Positions 5,906-12,669 of a stretch of DNA of 31,834 nt are shown here, piece after piece (position 1 is the first letter of the stretch; each line of letters opens with the position of its first letter). This stretch comes from a virus. Position numbers and translations under genes: made by a program. The stretch lies in the IMG/VR virus record IMGVR_UViG_3300020187_000123, positions 1-31,834 of that record; one strand, 5' to 3'. A model generated the notes under the pieces. That model was not told the DNA's origin, searched no databases, and worked only from the letters and a program-made list of their open reading frames with translations.

Positions 5906-6127
5906 ATGATCGAACCTACTGAGTACCATGTTTCTAGATTTTCCTCTATTCAAGTTATTAAAGACGATGGAAAAATTATATCTTATGAAGTCTACAATAA
6001 AGTTTCTGGCTTAATGATTTGTGAAGATTATGAGGATTCCTACAATCCAACAGATTTTGGTTCATATAATGCGGCTAAAACAGCCGCCCTTGAACTTAAA
6101 AATCATTATCTATCTATTGGTGGATAA
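5906..6127 (+). CDS. Hypothetical small protein 1 of the hairpin operon
   Basis: A 73-residue protein of unknown function with CGGAGCATTAC before ATG 5906. The pattern of short strands (SIQVIKDDGKIISYEVYNK) followed by an acidic turn (CEDYEDSYNP) and a C-terminal helix suggests a small alpha/beta fold. First of four tiny genes lying beyond attP; in the prophage these would be next to the rebuilt host RNA gene and could be expressed by the lysogen. Confidence 0.65.
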   Translation: MIEPTEYHVSRFSSIQVIKDDGKIISYEVYNKVSGLMICEDYEDSYNPTDFGSYNAAKTAALELKNHYLSIGG

Positions 6128-6138
6128 CAACAATAATA

Positions 6139-6152
6139 GGGGCTTCGGCCCC
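6139..6152. repeat. UUCG hairpin 1
   Basis: GGGGC-TTCG-GCCCC, a 5-bp GC stem closed by a C(UUCG)G tetraloop, with the Shine-Dalgarno of the next gene starting three bases later. Read leftward it is followed by a T-rich tract. Confidence 0.88.
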
Positions 6153-6164
6153 TTGGAGCATCAC

Positions 6165-6473
6165 ATGACTAATAAAATGCAAGACCTTGGAAGTGTTTTA
6201 GTAAATGAAATTTCAATTGGTGGAGAAATTTATCAACGCCAGCGTGACGTTAATGGTGACAACCTTGGTACGCCTACTTGGTTTATTGCTGAATGTACCA
6301 CTGAGAAAGATTCTTGGGTTTGGGTGGGCAAAGAAGCACAAAGTGCAATTGAGGCTAGTTATCAGGCAGAATTTTACCCTGCGCCAGAGCCTATGACTGA
6401 TGAAGATCATGAAGAAGCTATGTGTGAAGACGCTGCTTCAAGAGATTACGAAAATACTTTTTACGCACAATAA
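6165..6473 (+). CDS. Hypothetical small protein 2 of the hairpin operon
   Basis: A 102-residue acidic protein. ATG 6165 is chosen because TTGGAGCATCAC lies just upstream, after the hairpin; the frame is open further upstream but would run through the previous gene. Contains VNEISIGGEIYQRQRDVNGDN and a strongly acidic C-terminus (MTDEDHEEAMCEDAASRDYE). No family recognised. Acidic small phage proteins include DNA mimics, but that is speculation here. Confidence 0.65.
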   Translation: MTNKMQDLGSVLVNEISIGGEIYQRQRDVNGDNLGTPTWFIAECTTEKDSWVWVGKEAQSAIEASYQAEFYPAPEPMTDEDHEEAMCEDAASRDYENTFYAQ

Positions 6474-6480
6474 CAATAAC

Positions 6481-6494
6481 GGGGCTTCGGCCCC
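6481..6494. repeat. UUCG hairpin 2
   Basis: GGGGC-TTCG-GCCCC again, identical to hairpin 1, followed by AAGGAGCATCAA and ATG 6507. Preceded by AATAACAATAAC, which makes a T-rich tract after the hairpin on the opposite strand. Confidence 0.88.
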
Positions 6495-6506
6495 AAGGAG
6501 CATCAA

Positions 6507-6707
6507 ATGATTAACGCACTATACACAATCAACATAACCAACACTAAAGGCGGGATTACAGTCCTAAACTTTATTAGCAAATCAGAGGCATACGATGCCA
6601 AGGCTAAATTTAAAGCTAAAGGGTTTGATGTAGACTTTGACGGGTTTGGATACCAAATAATAAGAAAAGCCTCAGAAGTAGATAGCTTGATAGAATTTTT
6701 TGAATAA
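6507..6707 (+). CDS. Hypothetical small protein 3 of the hairpin operon
   Basis: A 66-residue protein, ATG 6507 with AAGGAG 7 nt upstream. It has a beta-alpha-beta look: YTINITNTKGGITVLNF, a lysine-rich helix (KSEAYDAKAKFKAKGF), then DVDFDGFGYQIIRK. Function not recognised. The helix-strand layout is compatible with a small binding protein. Confidence 0.65.
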   Translation: MINALYTINITNTKGGITVLNFISKSEAYDAKAKFKAKGFDVDFDGFGYQIIRKASEVDSLIEFFE

Positions 6708-6724
6708 TTATTATAATTAATAAC

Positions 6725-6738
6725 GGGGCTTTGGCCCC
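6725..6738. repeat. Hairpin 3 (UUUG loop variant)
   Basis: GGGGC-TTTG-GCCCC, same stem and length as hairpins 1 and 2 but with one loop base changed. TTGAGGAATATT and ATG 6751 follow. Confidence 0.85.
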
Positions 6739-6750
6739 TTGAGGAATATT

Positions 6751-6927
6751 ATGAGTGATCACTTTAACACTGGAAACACTCACGCTCAAAAGCCAGCCGA
6801 TCAAAAGACTACGGCAGTGCTTCAAGTCAGAGTAAGGGCAGAAGATAAAAAGGCATGGCGTGAAGCTGCTGAGAAATCAAACCAGAAGTTTGGGGCTTGG
6901 GTAATTAGCCAGCTAAATAATAGGTGA
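6751..6927 (+). CDS. Small ribbon-helix-helix-like protein 4 of the hairpin operon
   Basis: A 58-residue protein from ATG 6751 (GAGG upstream). After a polar N-terminus, VLQVRVRAEDKKAWREAAEKS then FGAWVISQLNNR matches the strand-helix-helix pattern of small ribbon-helix-helix DNA-binding proteins. It could be the autoregulator of this operon, perhaps at the 5858-5871 dyad; this is inference. Its stop lies only 4 bp from the convergent holin stop. Confidence 0.68.
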   Translation: MSDHFNTGNTHAQKPADQKTTAVLQVRVRAEDKKAWREAAEKSNQKFGAWVISQLNNR

Positions 6928-6931
6928 TGAT

Positions 6932-7285
6932 TTATTTCTTTTTCATCACGCTATCTGCTAAACCGCCACCAAAGTAGAACATGACTATTGTTAACATAAT
7001 CCAATCAATTTGGAACTCAGATAAAATGGCTTTAACCCCAGTTACATCTCTATCTAAAAAAGTCATGACTATCACCAGAACGTAGGTGCTTATGTACGTT
7101 ACTGAGAACATGGTAGCTAGTATGCGCTGCGCGATCTTGAATGGTGCGTATGCTGTCATTAGATCAGTCTTGGCCTTTGTCTTGGCCTCGATCATTTCAG
7201 TGTCAGAGGTATGGAATGAGTCAATCAAATCCATGCCTTTACTGATCACATCACCACTGCCAAAGATTGTACTTAGAACGCCCAT
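6932..7285 (-). CDS. Holin, 3-TM superfamily type
   Basis: A 117-residue inner membrane protein resembling the holin of 3TMs family (GTA-holin type). It has an N-terminal amphipathic part, a hydrophobic helix at IAQRILATMFSVTYISTYVL running into VIVMTFL, and a C-terminal helix WIMLTIVMFYFGGG with the typical FYFGGG ending and a basic tail. It would permeabilise the membrane to release the adjacent endolysin. ATG 7285 overlaps the endolysin stop (TAATG). Last gene of the leftward late block. Confidence 0.8.
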   Translation of the reverse strand: MGVLSTIFGSGDVISKGMDLIDSFHTSDTEMIEAKTKAKTDLMTAYAPFKIAQRILATMFSVTYISTYVLVIVMTFLDRDVTGVKAILSEFQIDWIMLTIVMFYFGGGLADSVMKKK

Positions 7286-7698
7286 TAATATTCTCCTGAC
7301 CTAATCATGTCTGTAATCGTTATTGATCGGCTTCCTACTTGCTTGGCCCAGTTTGAATCTAAGAATTCTATCGCTGCAATGTCATAGTCACCATTTTTCA
7401 TAGCTGCTAGTGAGTTTTTAAACTTACTCAATCGAGGCAGGCCCATGTTAAAACACATATCAATCATTGCGTCTTTGCGAACTTCATCGAGTTCAGAATA
7501 CCAAGGGAACGCCCTAATCAATTCTGCGCTGACTCTCTTAATATCATTGCTTAATAGGTAATCAATCTCATCATCAGATAAACCTATGCCGCCTGATTTA
7601 TCAATGTTACGACCTACGCCAATGGTCACTTTATCTGCTGTACATTTATAAGCGTATTTCTCAACACCTTCATGCTTTCGCAACATTTCAATAATCAT
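7285..7698 (-). CDS. T4-type endolysin (phage lysozyme, GH24)
   Basis: A 137-residue muramidase that cuts peptidoglycan at lysis. The active-site spacing of the family, E-8aa-(D/C)-5aa-T, is present: Glu10 (KHEG), Cys19 (YKCT) and Thr25 (TIGVG). Cys in place of Asp20 of T4 lysozyme is a known natural variant. No signal peptide or N-terminal membrane anchor, so it needs the holin. Starts directly after the phosphoesterase stop. Confidence 0.92.
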   Translation of the reverse strand: MIIEMLRKHEGVEKYAYKCTADKVTIGVGRNIDKSGGIGLSDDEIDYLLSNDIKRVSAELIRAFPWYSELDEVRKDAMIDMCFNMGLPRLSKFKNSLAAMKNGDYDIAAIEFLDSNWAKQVGSRSITITDMIRSGEY

Positions 7699-8868
7699 CT
7701 AACAACTCTCCAACTGGCCTATGCCGATCTTATGGCGTTGAACCTCGCCATGTTTACTATCAAAAACAATACAAGACATTGAACGGCCTGCACCATATCC
7801 ACTGTCACTATGCCACGCGTCTGGGGCTGGCAATGCTTGGAACCACTCAAAGTTCATGCCGCCTAACTCCTTGCTAACTGAGTGATGAATGTGGCCCATT
7901 AGAAAATAACGATGATCGGTATCTCCCCACTCTTTTGCCATTGAGCGCGTCACATATTCATAAGCCCGTTCTGCTTTCATTCGGTCTCCATGATGGGAAG
8001 CTATCAATACCCTGCCGTATTTGAGGCTCATAAACTTTGAGCTATTATCCAGCACTTCCACCCTTGGCTCATCTTCATAGAACACCTTGAGCATGGTGTT
8101 AATCACGATTGCTGTGTTGCTGTTGTGATTACCTCTGACCATCATCAGAACCACTTTATTGTGAGCCTCAAGCATCATGTTTATTGATTGCCTGTAAATG
8201 CGAACCGCAGCCGCTATGGAGTCGCTAAAATGCCCATCTACATCTAATTGAGTGCCAGACGTAGTTGTGTTCTGCGCGTTATCTGCGTGAGTGAAGTCAC
8301 CAAGATCAAGCATCAATGCAGTATCACCGCCACCACTTGCCTTGATTAGTTTATTAATCGCCTCCAATGTCACCCGTTCTGCTATCTCAAGGTTCCATTC
8401 GCCTGAGTCTCGGTTCCTTGCGTTTGTGGATAACATTCCAATATGAGCATCACCAATGACATAGGCTGTGATGGTCTCAGAATCGTGTTTAGTGGGCGTA
8501 TGATTAAGCGGCTGATACTTGGGTAGGGTTTCAATCAAACCATCTGCAAAGGCTTTTAATAACGCCTCTTGGCTTTCTTTCTTTAGGTCTGTTTTAACCC
8601 ATTGCCTGATAGGTTTTCCGTCCTTATCGTAGAAGGTACTAACGCCTTTGACTACATGAGTGTTGGGTGCTGAATGAACCATGTCGTGATCAGGAGACCA
8701 GCCTTGCCTTGCTGCTGATTTCTTGGCTGACTCTAACGATTTTGAAAGTGTCCTAAGATTTATATTTAAATGAATAGCGGCTTTACTTTGAGTCCCGCAC
8801 TGAATAACCGCGTCAATAATCTCGATCTGTCTTGGCGTTGCCCACTCTTTAAGTGTTTCCCAATCCAT
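7699..8868 (-). CDS. HTH-calcineurin-like metallophosphoesterase
   Basis: A 389-residue two-part protein. Residues about 8-58 form a terminase-small-subunit-like helix-turn-helix (TPRQIEIIDAVIQCG, SKAAIHLNINLRTLSKSL). Residues 130-385 are a metallophosphoesterase with all metal motifs: GDAH (139-142), GDF (190-192), GNHN (246-249), SHHGD (291-295) and GHIHH (325-329). The substrate is unknown; phage relatives are thought to be nucleases or phosphatases acting on DNA or nucleotides. GAGG lies upstream of ATG 8868. Placement inside the lysis/tail-fibre region is noteworthy. Confidence 0.85.
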   Translation of the reverse strand: MDWETLKEWATPRQIEIIDAVIQCGTQSKAAIHLNINLRTLSKSLESAKKSAARQGWSPDHDMVHSAPNTHVVKGVSTFYDKDGKPIRQWVKTDLKKESQEALLKAFADGLIETLPKYQPLNHTPTKHDSETITAYVIGDAHIGMLSTNARNRDSGEWNLEIAERVTLEAINKLIKASGGGDTALMLDLGDFTHADNAQNTTTSGTQLDVDGHFSDSIAAAVRIYRQSINMMLEAHNKVVLMMVRGNHNSNTAIVINTMLKVFYEDEPRVEVLDNSSKFMSLKYGRVLIASHHGDRMKAERAYEYVTRSMAKEWGDTDHRYFLMGHIHHSVSKELGGMNFEWFQALPAPDAWHSDSGYGAGRSMSCIVFDSKHGEVQRHKIGIGQLESC

Positions 8869-8872
8869 CTGA

Positions 8873-9148
8873 TTAGCCTCGCAAGGAGTACGCTATAAAT
8901 GAGATTCCTGCCGTTAGCATGATAAAAAATAAACGTTCTGCTAGGCGGCTTGTCCCAGTGTTTTTAATTACTGAATCGTTAAGTTTATCTAGTCTTAGGC
9001 TGTGGGCATCAAGCCGCTTATCTTGGTTGGCGTTGTGCTGGCTAAAGTGATCGAGCTTGGTATCTATCTCGACTAATTTAGTCAACGACTCTCCCATCTT
9101 ATCTAGCTTATTTTCTAACCTGTCGAACCTAGCTTCCATGATGCTCAT
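8873..9148 (-). CDS. Coiled-coil protein with C-terminal membrane anchor
   Basis: A 91-residue protein: heptad-like coiled coil over residues 3-60 (FDRLENKLDKMGESLTKLVE, KRLDAHSLRLDKLND) and one C-terminal transmembrane helix (LFFIMLTAGISFIAY). Layout resembles hemolysin XhlA-type phage proteins found near lysis genes. ATG 9148 overlaps the upstream stop. Likely inserted in the inner membrane; role in lysis is inferred from position. Confidence 0.68.
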   Translation of the reverse strand: MSIMEARFDRLENKLDKMGESLTKLVEIDTKLDHFSQHNANQDKRLDAHSLRLDKLNDSVIKNTGTSRLAERLFFIMLTAGISFIAYSLRG

Positions 9149-9600
9149 CTCTCAAAGTTGTAAATCATGTAAATTGAAATCCAAGCAATGCCACCTAAAG
9201 CAATAATTAGAAAAAAGGCTTTATATAAAGCATCTAGTGTTGCCGCCCATTCAGAATCCCGCCTTGCTTTTGCTCTCGCTTGCGCCTTAACTGCGTTAGC
9301 CCTTTGCACCTTCCTTTTATTTTTAAATGCCTCAAAATCCTGCCACATTCCAAGCCTAGTTTTTTGCATCAAAAACTTTAAATCGGCCTCTGCTTTATTC
9401 AGTTTTTCAAGTTCATAAAATGCCTCTAAGTCGTTACTACTTGCACCGCTTTTAGAATTAACCTGCTCTTCAACTTTTTCTTTGTGACCCAGATATGCGC
9501 CAATCGCTTTTGCACAATCGCTAATTTCTTTGCCGTTTTGAATGGCTTTTTTAATTACAGAAAACGCAGCGTTTGCAGCAATAACCGACTCTAAGAGCAT
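9145..9600 (-). CDS. Tail-anchored hypothetical protein with long helix
   Basis: A 151-residue protein: long charged helical region (LEAFYELEKLNKAEADLKFLM, then MWQDFEAFKNKRK and an Ala/Arg/Lys-rich helix), ending in a transmembrane helix (FFLIIALGGIAWISIYMIY). It overlaps the next gene by ATGA. It looks like a class of small phage proteins often seen between tail fibres and lysis genes; function unknown, possibly a lysis accessory. Confidence 0.68.
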   Translation of the reverse strand: MLLESVIAANAAFSVIKKAIQNGKEISDCAKAIGAYLGHKEKVEEQVNSKSGASSNDLEAFYELEKLNKAEADLKFLMQKTRLGMWQDFEAFKNKRKVQRANAVKAQARAKARRDSEWAATLDALYKAFFLIIALGGIAWISIYMIYNFER

Positions 9601-9782
9601 TTAGCCACCCAGTGTAAGGTTGATATAAATCTGGGATTTTCGTAGGCCACCACACCCGTAACTTTCGCCACACTAAATCGCTCAGTCACTTCACGCTGAG
9701 AAGTCTGAGGTTCAGCCACGATTGTCTGGCCCATTGGGGCTGGCATAAAAACAGGGCAAACCTCTCCAATCGTTGACCACAT
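9591..9782 (-). CDS. Small hypothetical protein
   Basis: A 63-residue ORF whose ATG directly follows the preceding stop (TAA-ATG) and whose end overlaps the next gene by 10 bp. No clear ribosome site, so expression would rely on coupling. Sequence is not recognised. Confidence 0.5.
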   Translation of the reverse strand: MWSTIGEVCPVFMPAPMGQTIVAEPQTSQREVTERFSVAKVTGVVAYENPRFISTLHWVAKCS

Positions 9783-10034
9783 TTATGGCGTAGATTCTTC
9801 TAAGTGGGCTTGATACTGAGCAACTATTTCATCGGTATGCACTGCTGCACATATTGCTTGCACCTCTGCACTCTCTGCTGAGTAGTCGTCCCCTGCGCTA
9901 ACAACGTGTCTGTGGAAGCCACTAGATAGTTCTACACCATCTTCCATTACTGCTGTTTTGGTGCGTACTTGAACTGCTTTGTAGTCGCCTACGATTTCAA
10001 TCTTGTCTTGTGTAATTACTTTTGTTAATGCCAT
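9783..10034 (-). CDS. Conserved small tail-fibre-region protein
   Basis: An 83-residue protein beginning MALTKVITQDKIEIVGDYKAVQVRT, followed by SSGFHRHVVSAGDD and VQAICAAVHTDE. I recognise this pattern as a small protein recurring next to tail-fibre genes in environmental phages, without known function. Possibly a fibre-associated structural protein or chaperone. GGAG is placed just before ATG 10034, after an inverted repeat at 10048-10065. Confidence 0.68.
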   Translation of the reverse strand: MALTKVITQDKIEIVGDYKAVQVRTKTAVMEDGVELSSGFHRHVVSAGDDYSAESAEVQAICAAVHTDEIVAQYQAHLEESTP

Positions 10035-10047
10035 TTGTATTTCTCCA

Positions 10048-10065
10048 CTAGCAATTCCATGCTAG
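10048..10065. repeat. Intergenic inverted repeat before the 83-residue gene
   Basis: Perfect 6-bp dyad CTAGCA / TGCTAG around a 6-base loop, in the 39-bp gap between two late genes and just upstream of a ribosome site. No T-run, so not a simple terminator; may tune translation or message decay. Confidence 0.45.
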
Positions 10066-10073
10066 ATAATTAG

Positions 10074-10826
10074 TTAAGCTGTAATGAAAGCTAAACCGAG
10101 GTGCATTTGATTTCCGCTCGCCATTGAGCCTGTTGAAGTGCCGTTGTACATTGTAAGTGTGCTAGTCGCACCATTACCTACAACTCCTGTAACATTGCCA
10201 TTTATATAGCCTATTGTTCCTACACAAATATAATTAGCACTTCCTGTGCCAGCATTAAAAGGTAAACCCGTTATAGTTCCATCGGTAGAGCCATTTGCAA
10301 GAATCCACATTTGGGTATGACAGACGTTACCAATCTTGGTGTAAATGCCCACGCTATTTGAGGCATCTATCCCTGTCCCTGCTGGAGTAAAAGTACCCTC
10401 TTCATAATCGTCAAGCGCATTGGCTGCTGCGGTATCTGTGCCAAACAACAAGCCATTCTTTGCTCTTGCCTTGCCATCTGCTAAGACTTCAAAACCAGTA
10501 GTCCAGCTTATCGCTGCGTCTGCTGTGCCACTAGGGGCTACTTTGAATAAGTGAGTGCCATCTTCTTGAATATGCTGAGAGGCTTCATTAGTGGTTATGT
10601 AAGCGTCTGCATTACTAGAATTTACATACGCATTCCCTTGTAAAGATACTCTAGTACCATTAGAAACGTGAGAGTACAACACGCCTCCACTTCCAATTTG
10701 TAATGCTGGATTATTTGAAGACCAAGCCTCTGGCGTTACACCAACACCCACGTTGCCTGTAAAGCTAGGGCTAGCAATGGGAGCCGAAACTTCGTCAGCC
10801 GCTTCTCTTGTTGCACTTTTTGTCAT
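10074..10826 (-). CDS. Tail fibre / receptor-binding protein
   Basis: A 250-residue beta-rich, Gly/Ser/Thr/Asn-rich protein. It begins with ASPSFTGNVGVG repeats common in phage fibres and contains NALDDYEEGTFTPAG, a motif typical of phage tail-fibre C-terminal domains, followed by a receptor-domain-like section (GIYTKIGNVCHTQMWI). Preceded by a GCGC-flanked 7-nt loop dyad and GGAG. Most distal of the fibre genes. Confidence 0.78.
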   Translation of the reverse strand: MTKSATREAADEVSAPIASPSFTGNVGVGVTPEAWSSNNPALQIGSGGVLYSHVSNGTRVSLQGNAYVNSSNADAYITTNEASQHIQEDGTHLFKVAPSGTADAAISWTTGFEVLADGKARAKNGLLFGTDTAAANALDDYEEGTFTPAGTGIDASNSVGIYTKIGNVCHTQMWILANGSTDGTITGLPFNAGTGSANYICVGTIGYINGNVTGVVGNGATSTLTMYNGTSTGSMASGNQMHLGLAFITA

Positions 10827-10869
10827 CGTCTAATCTCCTGCGCTTTTATTGCGCTTCTGCCTAGATAGC

Positions 10870-11322
10870 TCATCCTGCAATCTCCATGAGTGTGATTTGA
10901 CTAGTATTGTCAGCGTCATTTACAGTAACTGCACCTCCATAGGTTACAACTTGTACCTTATAAACTACTGCCGAAGTTGTGGAGGGGGAGTCTAAAACAG
11001 TCCATATTGGTCTTTGTCTATTAAAGCTAGACTCTGCATAAGTGTCATAAGAAGTACCACTTTCATACGCAGAAGCAGAGTTTCTCAATAGTTTAGTACC
11101 AATACCTTTATCAGCACCAAGTTTAACTTGAACAGTCCACATACATAATATCTTGCTTGATGTTGACGAGGGTGTGATTGTTAAAGTAATCGGAGTGTCA
11201 ACATACGACGTTGAATTTATTGATGTAATTGTGTTGGTGTCCATGCTAACAACCTGCAACACAGCACCCGTAGCTGCCTTGATGTTATCAATGCCAGTAG
11301 CACCCGTTATCGTTGTAGTCAT
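10870..11322 (-). CDS. Fibre-type paralogue 4 (QVV...LMEI module)
   Basis: A 150-residue protein made of the module shared by several neighbours: an opening VLQVVSMDT, a middle LTITPSSTSSKILCMWTVQV, the phrase LDSPSTTSAVVYKVQV and the terminal ITLMEIAG. Low Cys, Ser/Thr-rich, all-beta look. Probably a trimeric tip or decoration domain involved in receptor binding; no N-terminal tail-docking domain of its own. Confidence 0.72.
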   Translation of the reverse strand: MTTTITGATGIDNIKAATGAVLQVVSMDTNTITSINSTSYVDTPITLTITPSSTSSKILCMWTVQVKLGADKGIGTKLLRNSASAYESGTSYDTYAESSFNRQRPIWTVLDSPSTTSAVVYKVQVVTYGGAVTVNDADNTSQITLMEIAG

Positions 11323-11325
11323 AAC

Positions 11326-11619
11326 TTACCCCTTTGGATTAGCTGACTTCACTGCTGCTCGTAGAGTCTGCAAGTCAGTCAAGGTATCACCACCATCTAA
11401 CAAGGCATGGATGCAATCTTGAATGGATGGGTACGCTGCTGCACGACTACGGGCATAAGCTGCTGCGTCATAGGCTGCTTGGAGTTCAACAATCTTAGCT
11501 GCAATAGCTGCGTCTGTTGGTTGAGTTTGTACTTCGTCAAGCCATTCTAATTCGTCTCCACGTAGAACCCATTGGGCGTTTGGAGTGAGGGCTTGAAGTG
11601 CTGCTACTTTATCGGTCAT
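11326..11619 (-). CDS. Tail-fibre-associated chaperone-like protein
   Basis: A 97-residue protein with an Ala-rich helical centre (AAIAAKIVELQAAYDAAAYARSRAAAY) and the phrase YPSIQDCIHALLDGGDTLTDLQTLRAAVKSANPK, which matches the YPSIxDQLDAL...AVKxxYPK ending of XkdW-like or fibre assembly proteins. It lies between fibre paralogues, as such chaperones do. Role as fibre assembly factor is inferred. Confidence 0.68.
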   Translation of the reverse strand: MTDKVAALQALTPNAQWVLRGDELEWLDEVQTQPTDAAIAAKIVELQAAYDAAAYARSRAAAYPSIQDCIHALLDGGDTLTDLQTLRAAVKSANPKG

Positions 11620-11630
11620 TGTGAGTTATC

Positions 11631-12155
11631 CTATTGTTTGATTTCGGTAAGAGTTAGGGCGTAGGAAGAGTTAACGTGAATAAACGTCATTTCACTATTA
11701 AAAGTCTTAATAAAGGGTTGAATACTTAAAGTAGCTGTTGATGAGACAACTACATTTCCATTAAATACCCACGGAGAATATTGATTTTTATCAGACTGTC
11801 CATACCCTATTTGGTATACCCCACCAGCCGCCATAGAAGCGTAAGTGCCTCCACCTACAGAACTTCTCATTTCTGCGACAGAAGACCCGTTTGCTGTTTG
11901 CATGGTGTTTGACCAACTAATAAGTATTTTAGAGTTGGAATATTTAGGGGTAATTGTGGCGATAATTCCGCTAGCTACAAGACTTGTTGATGTTGTTGCT
12001 ATTTTTGGGCTGGTGGCTGCATAGTTCTGAACCACTTGAATAACTGAGCCAACCGCCATACTCTCATGCGTCATGCCAGACAACTGATTCGTCAGTGCAA
12101 TCGTGCCAGAGCCGCTTACAGTTTCAAGAACGTCTGTTTTTAGTTTACTTGTCAT
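11631..12155 (-). CDS. Fibre-type paralogue 3 (VIQVV...TEIK module)
   Basis: A 174-residue protein: short N-terminal helix with a KLKTDVLETVSGSGTIALTNQ phrase frequent in phage fibre proteins, then MAVGSVIQVVQ, ITPKYSNSKILISWSN and a final ALTLTEIKQ. It follows the same plan as paralogues at 12160, 13389 and 10870. Likely part of the tail-tip adhesin set. Confidence 0.72.
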   Translation of the reverse strand: MTSKLKTDVLETVSGSGTIALTNQLSGMTHESMAVGSVIQVVQNYAATSPKIATTSTSLVASGIIATITPKYSNSKILISWSNTMQTANGSSVAEMRSSVGGGTYASMAAGGVYQIGYGQSDKNQYSPWVFNGNVVVSSTATLSIQPFIKTFNSEMTFIHVNSSYALTLTEIKQ

Positions 12156-12159
12156 ATTT

Positions 12160-12669
12160 TTACCCTGCGATTTCTTGAATCATAAAAGAACCAGTATTCC
12201 CGCTCTGATAGTTGTAAACTACACCCCCATTATAAGCTGACCCACTTACAGTAAACGTGTGTGAACCTGCGGATAGGGCGTTAGTCAATTTGATTTTATT
12301 AATAGATGGCCTGAAACTGGCTCCGTAAAAGTAATGGTTAGTGCCGTTGTCAACGTCTGTTCCATCTACTCTAAAGTAAATATTAGCGTTGGAAGTGGTT
12401 CCTGACCCATCAATCTGCCCTGACTCAAACCACATCATAACTTTAGAATTTGCTCTAACTGTCATTGTAATTGTCATTAAATCTGTTCTAGCATTTGCAC
12501 TAACTGCTATTGCGCTACTTGACGTATAACCAGTGCTTGCTACTTGGATTACTGAACCTGCTGGCATAGTAACGCTACCTTGACTGTTCAAATCAAGTGT
12601 CTTACCTGCTGCAATCTTAATCACCTCACCGCTAGGGTGGGATAACTCTTTTAATTCTAAGGTACTCAT
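12160..12669 (-). CDS. Fibre-type paralogue 2 (VIQVA...MIQEIAG module)
   Basis: A 169-residue protein. The start at ATG 12669 is chosen over 12681 because it overlaps the upstream stop as ATGA and has GGAG six bases before it. Contains MPAGSVIQVASTGYT, a RANSKVMMWFESG strand and terminal GSFMIQEIAG, the module shared with neighbouring fibre genes. Ser/Thr/Gly-rich, presumed beta-sandwich adhesin. Confidence 0.72.
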   Translation of the reverse strand: MSTLELKELSHPSGEVIKIAAGKTLDLNSQGSVTMPAGSVIQVASTGYTSSSAIAVSANARTDLMTITMTVRANSKVMMWFESGQIDGSGTTSNANIYFRVDGTDVDNGTNHYFYGASFRPSINKIKLTNALSAGSHTFTVSGSAYNGGVVYNYQSGNTGSFMIQEIAG

